64,000 nucleotides of DNA from Brevibacterium aurantiacum (GCF_900169065.1 NZ_FXZB01000015.1:60496-124495), one strand, 5' to 3'; positions 1-9,372 are shown, numbered from the stretch's first letter. A program made the numbers and translations. Notes: generated from the letters alone by a model not told the origin.

Positions 1-1278
1 AAGTGGCTGGCGCTCGCCGAACGCGAGATCACCGACACCGCGAACTTCCTCACCACGGACCTGTCCGACGGCGATCGCTTCATCGCAGCCCTCGACGCGG
101 ACTCCCTCAACGGCGACGGGGTACTCGAAGAGGGTGCCGCATACGTCGTCACACCCGAGGAGTTCGCCGAGGTGGGGGAGGAGGGGCTGCTCCAGCTCGT
201 CGATTCCCCCGCCGCCGCGGAGCTGTCTGGCTCCGTCGTGGCTGCGATCCGCATCATCGACTGGTTGGGCATGGACGAGGTGCCCTTCGATGAGGACCAC
301 CCAACTCCGTGGGAGACCTCCGCGACGGCTGCGCAGAGGGACGGGCTCAGGAAGCTGTTGGACCAGCGGTCCCAGCCTGCTCGCGATGAGAAGACGATCA
401 CCGAATGGAACTCGCTGGCGATCACGGCACTGGCCGAGGCAGCGCTGTACACGGATGCTGCGCTGTCCTCTGATGCAGCGGCGGGCTGGGGGAGTCAGGC
501 CGGGCACTTGTGGGATGCAATGGTGGCGCGCTTCGGCGGTCCCGGTACTGCCGCTGGCTCCGAACATGGTGCCGGTACGTTGCTCGACGTTCGTCGCAGC
601 TTCACTGGTGAGACCCCGGGACCTGGTCAGGCGGGCCTCGCCGACTGGGCCCAGTTCATCACCGCAGGGATCACGGTCCGCCAGCTGCCGGATGCATCGG
701 TGCAGGTGAACGACCTCAAGTCATGGGGTACGACAATGTTCGCAAACTTCACCGCCGAGGATGAGGTGCTCGAGGTCTTCGACTCCATGGGTGATGAGAT
801 CCTCGATGTGAGAGCTTCCGACCCGGTCGACAATACGGTGCCCTCCGGCCGCTCGGCGGCGGCAGAAGTGGCTCTTCTGCTCGCGGAGATCGGCGTGGAC
901 GGAAGTGCAGGCAGCAGTGTTCATGCCGGCAACGACGTTGCCGATGACCTCAGCGCCGGCGGACTTCTAGAACTGCGCGACCGACTACTCGGCGTCTACC
1001 GGGCGCTCGCCGGCCGAGCACCTCGCGGCTGCGGCCACGCGCTGTGGCAATCGGAACGGGCACTCAAACCGGTTCGCGTCGCAACGCGCAATGCGACACT
1101 GAGCGACATCGCGGCCAAGCACCCGGCGGTCACGCTCATCACCGGAGCAGCAGGCGTTCCTGCCGAAGACGGTTCCGAGGTTGAGGTGCCCGAGGGCGCC
1201 GCCATCGTCTGTCAGGGAACGCAGTGCTCATTGCCGGTGACGACGGCCGAGGATCTGAAAAAGCTGCTCGACGCTTAA
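1..1278 (+). CDS. YyaL/SPATA20-like thioredoxin-domain protein (DUF255), 5' truncated
   Basis: The reading frame is open from the first base, so the N-terminus, including the expected thioredoxin-like domain, lies outside the window. The visible 425 residues match the C-terminal helical-barrel part of the YyaL/SPATA20 family. They include a segment near LDADS...EEGAAY and the family hallmark RDEKTITEWNSLAI (about residue 130 of the visible part), where most homologues read D-K-x-L-x-x-WN-G. The C-terminus has the usual CQGTQCSLPV cysteine segment. The family fold resembles N-acylglucosamine 2-epimerases, but its reaction is not settled. The gene converges on the next one, with 3 bp between the stop codons. 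Confidence 0.85.
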   Translation, partial: KWLALAEREITDTANFLTTDLSDGDRFIAALDADSLNGDGVLEEGAAYVVTPEEFAEVGEEGLLQLVDSPAAAELSGSVVAAIRIIDWLGMDEVPFDEDHPTPWETSATAAQRDGLRKLLDQRSQPARDEKTITEWNSLAITALAEAALYTDAALSSDAAAGWGSQAGHLWDAMVARFGGPGTAAGSEHGAGTLLDVRRSFTGETPGPGQAGLADWAQFITAGITVRQLPDASVQVNDLKSWGTTMFANFTAEDEVLEVFDSMGDEILDVRASDPVDNTVPSGRSAAAEVALLLAEIGVDGSAGSSVHAGNDVADDLSAGGLLELRDRLLGVYRALAGRAPRGCGHALWQSERALKPVRVATRNATLSDIAAKHPAVTLITGAAGVPAEDGSEVEVPEGAAIVCQGTQCSLPVTTAEDLKKLLDA

Positions 1279-1283
1279 GCGTC
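1270..1283. repeat. 14-bp perfect palindrome over two convergent stop codons
   Basis: GACGCTTAAGCGTC is self-complementary with no loop. It covers the TAA of the DUF255 gene and reaches into the stop codon of the opposing ATPase gene. It may aid termination, but there is no T-tract. Confidence 0.4.
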
Positions 1284-3012
1284 ATTCGACGAGCTGCAGC
1301 CCCCGGAAGCGGTTGAGAGCGGCCGCGATCTCCTGGGCTCGCGGTCGGGCGACATGTCCCGGATGGTCGCGGTTGCCGGTCAGGCCATCGACGCCCTGCG
1401 CATCGAGCATGTCGTCGATCTCGGCCAGCGCCTCGGTCAGTGAGGTCCGGTTGTCGAAGATCTCTGCCATGTACTCCAGCGCCTCGGCGATGCCCGCCGT
1501 CTGCTGCACATCGACGAGCTGAGACACGGCGCTGAGGTCGATGAATGCCTTGCCGAACTGGACCTGGCCGAGGCCCTTCGCCTTCGCTGACTTCGTCTTC
1601 GAGCTCGGGCGCAGTGCCTTTGCCGTCGGTATTCGGGGCCGAGGCGTTGCAAATGTGTCGCTGCTGCCACCGGCTGAGTCGGACTTGTCATCGCCTGAGC
1701 CGGCTGGGCTCGTACTCGCGAAATCTGCCGGGTTCACACCGACGAGCTCATGCGCCTTCTCGGTGACCTCCTGCGGTACGTAGGCGTCGAGGGCGATGAC
1801 GTGGTCGGCGACTTCGAAGAACGCACTCGATCCACCGGCGACTAAGACCGTGGACACCCCTCGTTCGGAAAACAGCGGGCGGATGCGGTCGACGAACGGT
1901 GTGATGGGTTCGCGGTCGGCCGGGATCAGCGCACGCATGCGCTCATCGCGGATCATGAAGTTCGTCGCCGAGGTGTCTTCGTCGATGAGCAGTGAACGTG
2001 CACCGACCTCAACAGCCTCGACGAGGTTGGCCGCCTGCGAGGTCGAGCCGCTCGCATTCGTTGTGGTGAAGGATCCTGTGTCAGTGCCGGATGGGAGATT
2101 GTTGATGAAGGGCGAGATGTCGTCGCCGGTCACGGCGCGACCGTCCTCGGCCCGGATGGAGGTGGCGCTGGGTTCAGTGATGACCCATTCGCGTCCGTCG
2201 CCTGCGATGTGCGGGTAGACGCCGCGTTCGAGAGCACGCAGGATCGTCGACTTGCCGTGGTACCCGCCGCCGACGATGACGGTGACGCCATGCGGGATCG
2301 CCATGCCCGTGAGGCTGCGTCCGCTCGAGAGCGTGACGGTGTGTTCAAGTGAGGTGGGGCTGGTGAACGCCACAGCGTGAGAGTCCATGGGCAGATCCGA
2401 GTCTCCCGAACGCCTCGGCAGGATCGAATCGTTGCCGATGAACGCGAGGAGCCCTTCCTCGCCGAGGTGGTTCTGCAGTTCCAATTGATCCCGGTGGAGC
2501 TGGACGTGCTCGTGTAGGCCATCAGCGCGCAGATTGGAGTGAACGAACATGGCCTGAGCGAGCTCGGGCACATCGCGGGTGAGGATGTCGGCTGCCTGAT
2601 GGCCCAGGATGCGCCGGCCGCGAGCAGGGAGATTGACGAGCAGGCGAGCTTCGAAGCCGTCATCGTCGATGACGACATTGGTGCGCTCAAGAACTTCTTG
2701 GCCCGGACGTCCGAGGATGATCGAGCGCCGGTCGTTGCGGTGCAGGAACGAATCACCGACGCGGAAGAGGAAGTCAGAGGCGGCGATGCGATCTGCCCGT
2801 TCGGTGGTGATGTCAGTGGGGAACCCCGCCTCGGCGCGGTTGATCCTGATTCGGACCTTCGACGGGGAAGCAAAGGGGTCGACCTGGACTCGATCGATGA
2901 ACACGGTGACCGGCCCGAACTCGTAGCTGCCGCGGATCTGCTTGTAGTTTCCGTAGCTGCGGCCATCGAGGTTGTGCAGGGTGGATGCAAGATTCGATCG
3001 TGGGGAGTTCAT
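1282..3012 (-). CDS. ABC-class predicted ATPase (PF09818-like)
   Basis: This 576-residue protein resembles the predicted ATPases of the ABC class (COG3044), which are soluble and have no known substrate. The N-terminus (NLDGRSYGNYKQIRGSYEF) and the segment VFIDRVQVDPFASPSKVR are typical. The P-loop reads GGGYHGKST at about residue 250. LLIDEDTSATNFMIRD at about residue 345 is the Walker B and following segment. Residues about 445-480 form a charged, low-complexity linker (SPAGSGDDKSDSAGGSSD). There is no membrane segment. The gene is monocistronic and convergent with its left neighbour. Assignment to the family is firm; the cellular role is unknown. Confidence 0.85.
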   Translation of the reverse strand: MNSPRSNLASTLHNLDGRSYGNYKQIRGSYEFGPVTVFIDRVQVDPFASPSKVRIRINRAEAGFPTDITTERADRIAASDFLFRVGDSFLHRNDRRSIILGRPGQEVLERTNVVIDDDGFEARLLVNLPARGRRILGHQAADILTRDVPELAQAMFVHSNLRADGLHEHVQLHRDQLELQNHLGEEGLLAFIGNDSILPRRSGDSDLPMDSHAVAFTSPTSLEHTVTLSSGRSLTGMAIPHGVTVIVGGGYHGKSTILRALERGVYPHIAGDGREWVITEPSATSIRAEDGRAVTGDDISPFINNLPSGTDTGSFTTTNASGSTSQAANLVEAVEVGARSLLIDEDTSATNFMIRDERMRALIPADREPITPFVDRIRPLFSERGVSTVLVAGGSSAFFEVADHVIALDAYVPQEVTEKAHELVGVNPADFASTSPAGSGDDKSDSAGGSSDTFATPRPRIPTAKALRPSSKTKSAKAKGLGQVQFGKAFIDLSAVSQLVDVQQTAGIAEALEYMAEIFDNRTSLTEALAEIDDMLDAQGVDGLTGNRDHPGHVARPRAQEIAAALNRFRGLQLVE

Positions 3013-3105
3013 CCGTGGAATGCTACTTGATAGAGGTCAACGCAGGCCAAGAGTCAGCCCGTGCTGGGTGCGTTCACCAGGGTCGGCTACACGCATGCCG
3101 CAGGG

Positions 3106-3876
3106 TCAGTCGCGTGCGCGTCCCAGGTAGAACTTGGCGGCGTTGTCCCAGAACACTGCGGTGAGCTCGTCGGGTGACAGGGTGTCTCGGATGATGTCGA
3201 AGTCTGCGTTCTCGAACGGTCGAGGTGCCCTGGTCGATGGCAGGTCGGTGCCCACCATGAGTGCCGAAGGATCGACGTCGACGATTGCTCGCATCGTGGT
3301 GGCCGGGTCGAGTTCGACACGACCGAAACCTGTGGCCTTCACCTTCACACCCCGTTCAACCAAGCGCAGAAGCGCAGGCAGTCCGTCGCGGTGCATGCCG
3401 AAATGGTCGATGCTCACCGAAGGCAGTCCGGCGATGCGCTCGCCCAGGTCGTCGTCGATGCTGCGGGAATCGATGTAGAGCTCAGAGTGCCATCCGGCGA
3501 GGTCATGGACCCGGCGCGCCATGTGTTCCATGTCGTCTAAGACCGCGGAGCCTCCTCGGGCGACGTTGAAGCGCAGCGCCTTGATTCCGTCGCGGTCGAG
3601 TTCGAGGATGCGTTCGTCGCAGGTATCGGTCGGAAGCTGGGTCACGCCGACGAAGTCGGGCCCAAGAGTGCTCAAGGCATCGACGAGGTAACACTGGTCG
3701 AAACCTTGGAATGATCCGGCGACGACGACTCCACCTGCGATGCCCAGGCCGCTGATGCGCATCAGGTAGTCCTCGACCGTGAACGGATCCGGCAGGTAGC
3801 CGTTGTTCTCAACCAGGGGATGTTTGGGATCGATGATGTGCAGGTGCGCGTCGAAGACCGGAGTCGGAGAATTCAT
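3106..3876 (-). CDS. amidohydrolase family protein (TIM-barrel metal hydrolase)
   Basis: The 256-residue product opens with VFDAHLHIIDPKHPL, the HxH metal-binding signature of amidohydrolase-2 (PF04909) enzymes. SIDHFGMHRDG (about residue 155) and a C-terminal MVGTDLPSTR segment with the conserved aspartate follow. This is the compact form of the family, which includes hydrolases and decarboxylases of dicarboxylic or aromatic acids. The substrate cannot be told from sequence. The closest neighbour is the TRAP transporter, transcribed divergently, so a link to imported carboxylates is possible but unproven. No signal peptide is present, so it is cytoplasmic. Confidence 0.85.
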   Translation of the reverse strand: MNSPTPVFDAHLHIIDPKHPLVENNGYLPDPFTVEDYLMRISGLGIAGGVVVAGSFQGFDQCYLVDALSTLGPDFVGVTQLPTDTCDERILELDRDGIKALRFNVARGGSAVLDDMEHMARRVHDLAGWHSELYIDSRSIDDDLGERIAGLPSVSIDHFGMHRDGLPALLRLVERGVKVKATGFGRVELDPATTMRAIVDVDPSALMVGTDLPSTRAPRPFENADFDIIRDTLSPDELTAVFWDNAAKFYLGRARD

Positions 3877-4115
3877 GGCCCCAATTTACCCCCGTATCCG
3901 GCAAGCTACGTTCCATCTCAAAGGGTGGCCACTCGGTCGGCAAGAGTGAAACTCGAATGGCTGAGTCCCGGCCTGTGTCGGGGTGCCCTGCGACGAGATG
4001 GGGTGCATTGCCGTGAGAACTAAGGCTTAGTCCCACCTATCGGCACTGCGGGTAACGATCTCGACAATATGACCACAGGTCGGGACGCGAGAGAAGAAGG
4101 TGAGCGGACGCTCGG

Positions 4116-4136
4116 TATATTGTGAGGTGGTTCACA
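4116..4136 (+). promoter_or_regulatory. CRP/GlxR-type operator over a TATATT box upstream of the TRAP operon
   Basis: TGTGA-GGTGGT-TCACA (4121-4136) is a perfect TGTGA-N6-TCACA dyad, the consensus of CRP-family regulators including actinobacterial GlxR. It directly follows a possible -10 hexamer TATATT (4116-4121) and lies 57 bp before the TRAP permease start. Overlap with the -10 region would favour repression; that is inference. The rest of the 317-bp gap 3877-4193 shows no gene. Confidence 0.6.
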
Positions 4137-4193
4137 ACAGGCCCTGAACAAATTGGCTTGAGCTTTTCGGCCCGAGCATCTGAAAGGACAACG

Positions 4194-6416
4194 ATGTCCG
4201 GACGACCTTCCGAGGCGCCGCCTGCGAATCCGCTTCCGCAGACGAACGTCGACGAACTGATCGCGCAATACGATGAGGAACTTCCTCAGCGCACCCTGAC
4301 CCGCAGGCTCGACCTCGGTGTGGGGATCGTGTGTTTCGTCGTGTCATTGTTCGTACTCAAACAGGTCTTCTTCCCGTTGGCCCAGGGCAACCAGTACTAC
4401 CTCATGTGGTTCCTGGCATTCGTCCTACCGCTCGTCTTCATCTGCTATCGGCCAGGATTCGGACGCAAGACCGACGTCGCAGACCAAGCAGCGGAGGTTG
4501 CCGAGGCTGTCGATAGCACCGGCACGGTCGACAGCGCCACGACAGCTGGCAACCCCAAGACGGCCGGCCAAACCAAGGCGAAGCGTCGGTCGAACGACAA
4601 CCCCTCGATCATCGATTGGGTCCTCGTCGCCCTCACGTTCCTCACCTGTGCCTACCCGGTGCTGCCCTTCTTCTCCGGCGGCTTCAACGAGTTCCTCAAC
4701 CGGCAGGGTTCGCTGACCTCACTCGACGTCATGATGGGCGGAGTTCTCCTGCTCCTCGTTCTCGAGGCAACACGGCGAACCACGGGCCTGATCCTGCCGA
4801 TCTTCTGCCTCGTCTTCTTCCTCTACAGCTACTACGGGGCCTATATTCCGGTCAGTTGGCCAGGCTCCCACGCCGGCCAGAACTTCGATCAGATCGTCAA
4901 CGCCCTCTACAACGATGCCTCCGGCTTCTACGGCATCCCCCTCGACGTCGCTGCCACCTACATCGTCCTCTTCACGATCTACGGTGCGGTCCTCGACAAG
5001 ACCGGGGCAGCCAGCTTCTTCATCGACCTCAGCTTCTCCCTATTCAAGAAATCGAAGGCCGCACCCGGGCGCACCGTCGCACTCTCCGGTTTCCTTCTGG
5101 GTACGGTCTCCGGCTCCGGCACAGCCACAGCGGTCTCACTGGGCGCCGTGACCTGGCCGGTGCTGAAGAAGGCCGGGTATCCGAAGGAGAACGCAGGCGG
5201 AATGCTCGCCGCCTCCGGCATCGGCGCGATCCTCTCACCCCCAACCCTCGGCGCCGCAGCCTTCATCATCGCGGAGCTGCTCAACGTCTCCTACGGTCTC
5301 GTCCTGCTCTGGGCAGTGGTCCCGACCCTCCTGTACTACCTGGGCATCTTCCTCGCCATCGAGATCGACTCCCGCAAGATCGAGGTCGACTACACGCCGC
5401 CCCCAGGCCTGCGCGCGTGGCCCATCCTCAAGAAGGGGTTCTACCACTTCATCTCATTGGGCATCATCGTCGTCTTCCTCTCCATGGGCATGGCACCCTT
5501 CAAAGCCGTCGTCTACGCCACCTTGGTCGGGATCGGCTTCGGCATCATCGAAATCGTGCTCTCCCGCCTCGGCGAGCCGAAGACCATCCTGGCCGCAATC
5601 TGGGACGTCTTCTACGGTGCTCTGTCATCGGGTATCCGTTCGGTCCTGCCGGTAACCAGCGTCTGTGCGGCCGCGGGCATCATCGTCTCAACGATCACGA
5701 AGACCGGCCTTGGCCAAGTCATCTCCGACATCCTCATCAAAGGTGCGCAGGCACTGTCGACAGACCCGACTGCGGTCCTCATCTTCACCTGCATCTTCGC
5801 TGCCGTTGCCGTGACCATCCTCGGCCTGGCAGTGCCTGTGACGGCCTCGTTCATCATCAGCTGGGTCATCGTCGGCCCGGCGCTGATCTCACTCGGTGTC
5901 CCCGAGGCCGCCGCCGCGATGTTCATCTTCTACTACGCGGTCCTGTCCGAGGTCTCACCCCCGACGGCTCTCGCGGCCGTCGCGTCCTCAGCGATCACCG
6001 GCGGTCGGGTCATCGCAACGATGTGGCAGGCCTGCAAGTACGCGATCCCCGCCTTCCTCGTCCCACTGGCCTTCACCTTCACCCCCGAAGGCGCCAGCCT
6101 CGTGGCCCAGGGCGGATTCATCGGCGCAGTGTGGACCGGGCTCGTCTCCGCGTTCGCCGTGGCCGCACTCGCCGCCGGTGCCGGTGGCTGGATCATCCGC
6201 CGTGCGGGCTGGCCCGAGCGCATCCTGTGCTTCATCGCCGCAGGAGCCCTGCTCTACCTCCAGCCCATGTCGATGATGATCGGGTTCTCCGCTCTCATCC
6301 TCGCCGTCATCGTCCACCTGCTGCTGCGTCGCAAACCGAAGACCACCTCGGCGACTACCAGCGATATCGGATCCACCGAAACACGCTCGACCGGATCTCC
6401 GGCCGAGTCCAACTGA
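4194..6416 (+). CDS. TRAP transporter fused permease (DctQM fusion, TAXI system)
   Basis: This is an integral membrane permease of about 740 residues in which the small (4-TM) and large (12-TM) TRAP subunits are one polypeptide. The N-terminal hydrophilic arm is followed by helices from about residue 40. A charged Ala/Thr/Lys linker at about residues 95-140 precedes the large domain. The DctM signature SGSGTATAVSLGAVTWPV and SGIGAILSPPTLGAAAF lie mid-protein. It would import a small carboxylate-type solute using an ion gradient. ATG 4194 was chosen because GAAAGGA sits 5 bp upstream; longer in-frame starts lack a ribosome site. The binding protein follows 16 bp later. Confidence 0.9.
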   Translation: MSGRPSEAPPANPLPQTNVDELIAQYDEELPQRTLTRRLDLGVGIVCFVVSLFVLKQVFFPLAQGNQYYLMWFLAFVLPLVFICYRPGFGRKTDVADQAAEVAEAVDSTGTVDSATTAGNPKTAGQTKAKRRSNDNPSIIDWVLVALTFLTCAYPVLPFFSGGFNEFLNRQGSLTSLDVMMGGVLLLLVLEATRRTTGLILPIFCLVFFLYSYYGAYIPVSWPGSHAGQNFDQIVNALYNDASGFYGIPLDVAATYIVLFTIYGAVLDKTGAASFFIDLSFSLFKKSKAAPGRTVALSGFLLGTVSGSGTATAVSLGAVTWPVLKKAGYPKENAGGMLAASGIGAILSPPTLGAAAFIIAELLNVSYGLVLLWAVVPTLLYYLGIFLAIEIDSRKIEVDYTPPPGLRAWPILKKGFYHFISLGIIVVFLSMGMAPFKAVVYATLVGIGFGIIEIVLSRLGEPKTILAAIWDVFYGALSSGIRSVLPVTSVCAAAGIIVSTITKTGLGQVISDILIKGAQALSTDPTAVLIFTCIFAAVAVTILGLAVPVTASFIISWVIVGPALISLGVPEAAAAMFIFYYAVLSEVSPPTALAAVASSAITGGRVIATMWQACKYAIPAFLVPLAFTFTPEGASLVAQGGFIGAVWTGLVSAFAVAALAAGAGGWIIRRAGWPERILCFIAAGALLYLQPMSMMIGFSALILAVIVHLLLRRKPKTTSATTSDIGSTETRSTGSPAESN

Positions 6417-6432
6417 GAAAGGGACGAAGTCC

Positions 6433-7425
6433 ATGAAGCGAACAAGGATGTTCACAATCACGGCATCAGCCGTTGCCGCGGTGCTGGCGTTGAGCTCATG
6501 CGGCGGTAAGCAGGAAGCCAAACCGGCAGGCGAGGGAGGTGGCGACTGCACCGCGGCCTCAGGGCAGATTACGGTTGCCACAGGTAACTCGACGGGCGTG
6601 TACTACGTCCTCGGCGGCGGTCTGGCGCAGATCATCTCCGACAACACTGACCTCAAGGCCACCGCGGCCGAGACCGGTGCCTCCGTGCAGAACCTGCAGC
6701 AGCTGGCATCCGGGGACTACGACATCGCGTTCTCGCTCGCCGATACCGCAGCCGATGCCGTCAACGGAGATGCCGACTTCAAGCAGCCCGAGGATATCTC
6801 GGCCCTGACCCGCATCTACTCGAACTTCACACACGTGGTCGTGCGCAAGGACGCGGACATCAAGTCCGTCAAGGACTTCAAGGGCAAGACGATCTCCACC
6901 GGCTCACCGAAGTCGGGCACCGAGGTCATCGCCAACCGTCTCATCGAAACGGCTGGGCTCAAAGAAGGCGACGTGACCACCCAGCGCCTCGACCTGACCA
7001 AGACCGTCGACGGGATGAAGGACGGCACGATCGACGGCATGGTGTGGTCCGGCGGCCTTCCGACAGCCGGCGTCACCGACCTCTTCACCTCCAACGGCAA
7101 GGACGTCGAATTCCTCGACATCTCCAAGCTTGAGGACCCGATGAAGGAGATCAACCCGGTCTACGAGGTCGACGAGATCCCGGCCGACACATACAAGGGC
7201 GTCAAGGCCGTCAAGACCATCGCCACCCCCAACGTCCTCATGGTCCGCAATGACATGGACGAAGGCACCGCGTGTGCGCTGACGAAGCTGGTCTATGACA
7301 AGAAGGCCGATCTGGAGAAGGTCCACGCAGCGGCGAAGGACATCGAGCTCGACACCGCCGAGGCACCCGATCCGATCAAACTCCACCCAGGCTCGCAGAA
7401 AGCCCTGGACGAACTGAACAAGTAA
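6433..7425 (+). CDS. TAXI-family TRAP solute-binding lipoprotein
   Basis: This is the substrate-binding partner of the upstream fused permease; GAGAAAGGGACG precedes its ATG. The 330-residue product has a lipoprotein signal (MKRTRMFTITAS...LALSSCGG) with Cys at about residue 23, so it should be membrane-tethered outside the cell. The mature part begins with ITVATGNSTGVYYVLGGG and continues with TGASVQNLQQLASGDYDIAF, both hallmarks of TAXI (TRAP-associated extracytoplasmic immunogenic) binding proteins. Known ligands of the family include glutamate and other carboxylates; the ligand here is unknown. It ends the operon. Confidence 0.9.
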   Translation: MKRTRMFTITASAVAAVLALSSCGGKQEAKPAGEGGGDCTAASGQITVATGNSTGVYYVLGGGLAQIISDNTDLKATAAETGASVQNLQQLASGDYDIAFSLADTAADAVNGDADFKQPEDISALTRIYSNFTHVVVRKDADIKSVKDFKGKTISTGSPKSGTEVIANRLIETAGLKEGDVTTQRLDLTKTVDGMKDGTIDGMVWSGGLPTAGVTDLFTSNGKDVEFLDISKLEDPMKEINPVYEVDEIPADTYKGVKAVKTIATPNVLMVRNDMDEGTACALTKLVYDKKADLEKVHAAAKDIELDTAEAPDPIKLHPGSQKALDELNK

Positions 7426-7480
7426 GTAGGTCGGCTGACGCCACGCGGCGGGCTGTGCTGGAGGCTTCAGGCGGCCGCGC

Positions 7481-7505
7481 CGAGCCGAGCCGAGCCGAGC
7501 CGAGC
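7481..7505 (+). repeat. CGAGC pentanucleotide tandem repeat (5 copies)
   Basis: Five exact head-to-tail copies of CGAGC lie 55 bp after the TAXI binding-protein stop and are followed by a variant CGCGC. They are part of a 412-bp gene-free stretch (7426-7837) that also holds two inverted repeats and no supportable gene. Confidence 0.8.
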
Positions 7506-7534
7506 CGCGCCGTTGAGCGTCAACCGAAAGGGAT

Positions 7535-7586
7535 CGATCGAAGTTTCATAGCCCACGTTCAAAGCGGGGCTATGAAACTTCGATCG
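7535..7586. repeat. 20-bp perfect inverted repeat (long hairpin)
   Basis: Arms 7535-7554 (CGATCGAAGTTTCATAGCCC) and 7567-7586 pair perfectly across a 12-nt loop. The stem is AT-richer than its surroundings and has no T-run, so it is an atypical terminator. It could serve the TRAP operon as a terminator or mRNA stabiliser, or be a mobile palindromic element. Confidence 0.75.
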
Positions 7587-7704
7587 GTTAGTTGCTGCGT
7601 GTAGCCGCGGGCAGCCCGGGCGGGATCGTCGCAAACCGCGTGTGGCCGCGGGCGGGAGGCGCGCGACAGGGGCGATCGAGTGGACTGCGCGCGAATCAGA
7701 CAGT

Positions 7705-7748
7705 CTGAGTCAGACTGATCGGGTTGCAATCAGCTCAGTCTGACTCAG
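7705..7748. repeat. 14-bp inverted repeat built on CTGAGTCAGACTGA
   Basis: The arms at 7705-7718 and 7735-7748 are exact reverse complements separated by 16 bp. The left arm lies within the near-palindrome CAGTCTGAGTCAGACTG. It is 90 bp from the 3' end of the M18 peptidase gene, on the opposite strand, and might terminate transcription from that side or be a protein-binding site. Confidence 0.65.
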
Positions 7749-7837
7749 TGTGGCGAACTCCGTGAGTTGGAGCGCTCTGCGTGCGAATACTCCACCGCAG
7801 CCCCGGCGCCCCCGCCCCCACGGAAGCGCCCCCGCGT

Positions 7838-9196
7838 TCACCCCTGCAGGAATGCCTTCGCAGCAGCACCGAGCGAGACGACATCCTCAATCGCGACCAT
7901 TTCGCGCGCCGAGTGCATCGAGTACAGTGCCGGTCCCACATCGACGGTGGTCATGCCCAGGCGGGTCGCGGTCAGCGGGCCGATCGTCGACCCGCAGGGC
8001 ATCGCATTGTTCGACACGAAGTTCTGGTACTCGACCCCGGCCGCCGCGCAGGCCTGTGACCAGGCCGCGGTGCCCACGGCATCCGTGGCATAGCGCTGCT
8101 GGGCGTTGAGCTTGAGCAGCGGACCACCGCCGAGGCGGGGGCGGACATGAGGGTCGTGGCGTTCCGGATAGTTCGGGTGGGCGGCATGCCCGGCATCCGA
8201 GGATACGCATATCGACGAGGCCAGTGCAGCCAGGTACTCGCTGCGCGTCGAGCCCGGGAACAGGGAGGCGATGATGCGTTCGGTGACGTCAGCGAGGAGC
8301 GGCCCGCAGGCACCGGAACGCGAGTTCGACCCGATCTCCTCATGATCGAATCCGGCGAAGAGCGCGATGGAATCCAAGGACGCAGCATCGACGTCGACCA
8401 GGGCATTGACTCCGGCGTGGACGGAGAGCAGGTTGTCCAACCTCGGCGCGGCGAAGAACTCTTCCTGGGCACCGAAGAGCCCTGGGGACTGGACGGGGAT
8501 CGTGTAGACGTCGTGTCCCACGACCTGCTCAGGATCCACCTCGGCGGAGGCGGCGAGGATCTCGATGACATCGGCTTCGGCCAAATCTGCCAGGCCGATG
8601 ATCGGAGTGGTGTGGCGCTGCTTGTCCAACGTCAGACCGTCATTGACCTGCCGGTCGAGGTGGATGGCCAGCTGCGGGATGCGCGCGATCGGCGGGGTCT
8701 GAGCGAGGATGACGGAGCCGTCGGCGAGACTGAGCTGCCCGGCCAGTGCCAGTTCCCGGTCGAGCCACGAATTGAGCAGCGGGCCGCCGTAGATCTCGAC
8801 GCCGATCTGGCGGGTTCCCTCGGTGGTGAACTCATCGCCGGGCTTGAGTTTGAAGGCTGGGGAGTCCGTGTGAGAACCGAAAACGCGGAAGCCGGGAATC
8901 GTGGTGAGGCGTCCACCCGAGTTATCGGACTGTTCACTCGCGTCAGTCTCGGCGGCATCGGCTTTGCCTGCTGGAGTCCGCCATGCGATGATCGCACCGT
9001 CGCGAATGACATAGTGGCCCTGACCTGGCTCGAGAGACCAGACCTTGCGCTCATTGAGTCGGCAGAAACCTGCGGCCTCCAATCGTGCAGCCGCCGTCGC
9101 GGTGGCATGATAGGAGCTGGGAGAAGAACTGATGAAGTCTGTCAGATCGGCTGCGACCTGGGTTTTCGTACGTGATCTCACGGGCGATGTACTCAT
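7838..9196 (-). CDS. M18 family aminopeptidase (aspartyl aminopeptidase type)
   Basis: This is a cytosolic zinc aminopeptidase of about 452 residues. Metal and catalytic motifs are in family order: FGSHTDSPAFKLKP (about residue 110), the binuclear metal-site segment FDHEEIGSNSRSGACG (about 300), and SSDAGHAAHPNYPERHDP (about 350) with the late metal His. These enzymes remove N-terminal acidic or neutral residues from peptides. A short acidic insertion (KADAAETDASEQSDNSG) near residue 85 looks lineage-specific. ATG 9196 is preferred, though an in-frame GTG lies 6 bp upstream at 9202. The gene is divergent from the DUF1684 gene. Confidence 0.9.
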   Translation of the reverse strand: MSTSPVRSRTKTQVAADLTDFISSSPSSYHATATAAARLEAAGFCRLNERKVWSLEPGQGHYVIRDGAIIAWRTPAGKADAAETDASEQSDNSGGRLTTIPGFRVFGSHTDSPAFKLKPGDEFTTEGTRQIGVEIYGGPLLNSWLDRELALAGQLSLADGSVILAQTPPIARIPQLAIHLDRQVNDGLTLDKQRHTTPIIGLADLAEADVIEILAASAEVDPEQVVGHDVYTIPVQSPGLFGAQEEFFAAPRLDNLLSVHAGVNALVDVDAASLDSIALFAGFDHEEIGSNSRSGACGPLLADVTERIIASLFPGSTRSEYLAALASSICVSSDAGHAAHPNYPERHDPHVRPRLGGGPLLKLNAQQRYATDAVGTAAWSQACAAAGVEYQNFVSNNAMPCGSTIGPLTATRLGMTTVDVGPALYSMHSAREMVAIEDVVSLGAAAKAFLQG

Positions 9197-9372
9197 TTCC
9201 ACAGCCTATCGTTTGCGGTAGCTTTGGCCACAAGGGCATTGGTTCTCGAATCCGCGTCGACACGGCGGCGGGGGAGGGGCCAGTGTCACAGGAGCCATCG
9301 ACCGCTCGGACTTCGTCGTCCATCGCCCGAGTACCAGCGCCGAGAAGTAACGCAATGCAAGGAGTGTTCGAA

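Noticed and set aside
4616..6436. 606-codon open frame on the plus strand inside the TRAP permease gene
   Set aside because: It is an Arg/Pro/His-rich shadow of the permease frame, caused by high GC. The permease frame has clear helices and DctM motifs.
8147..9175. 342-codon open frame antisense to the M18 peptidase
   Set aside because: No domain or ribosome site; a shadow of a well-supported gene.
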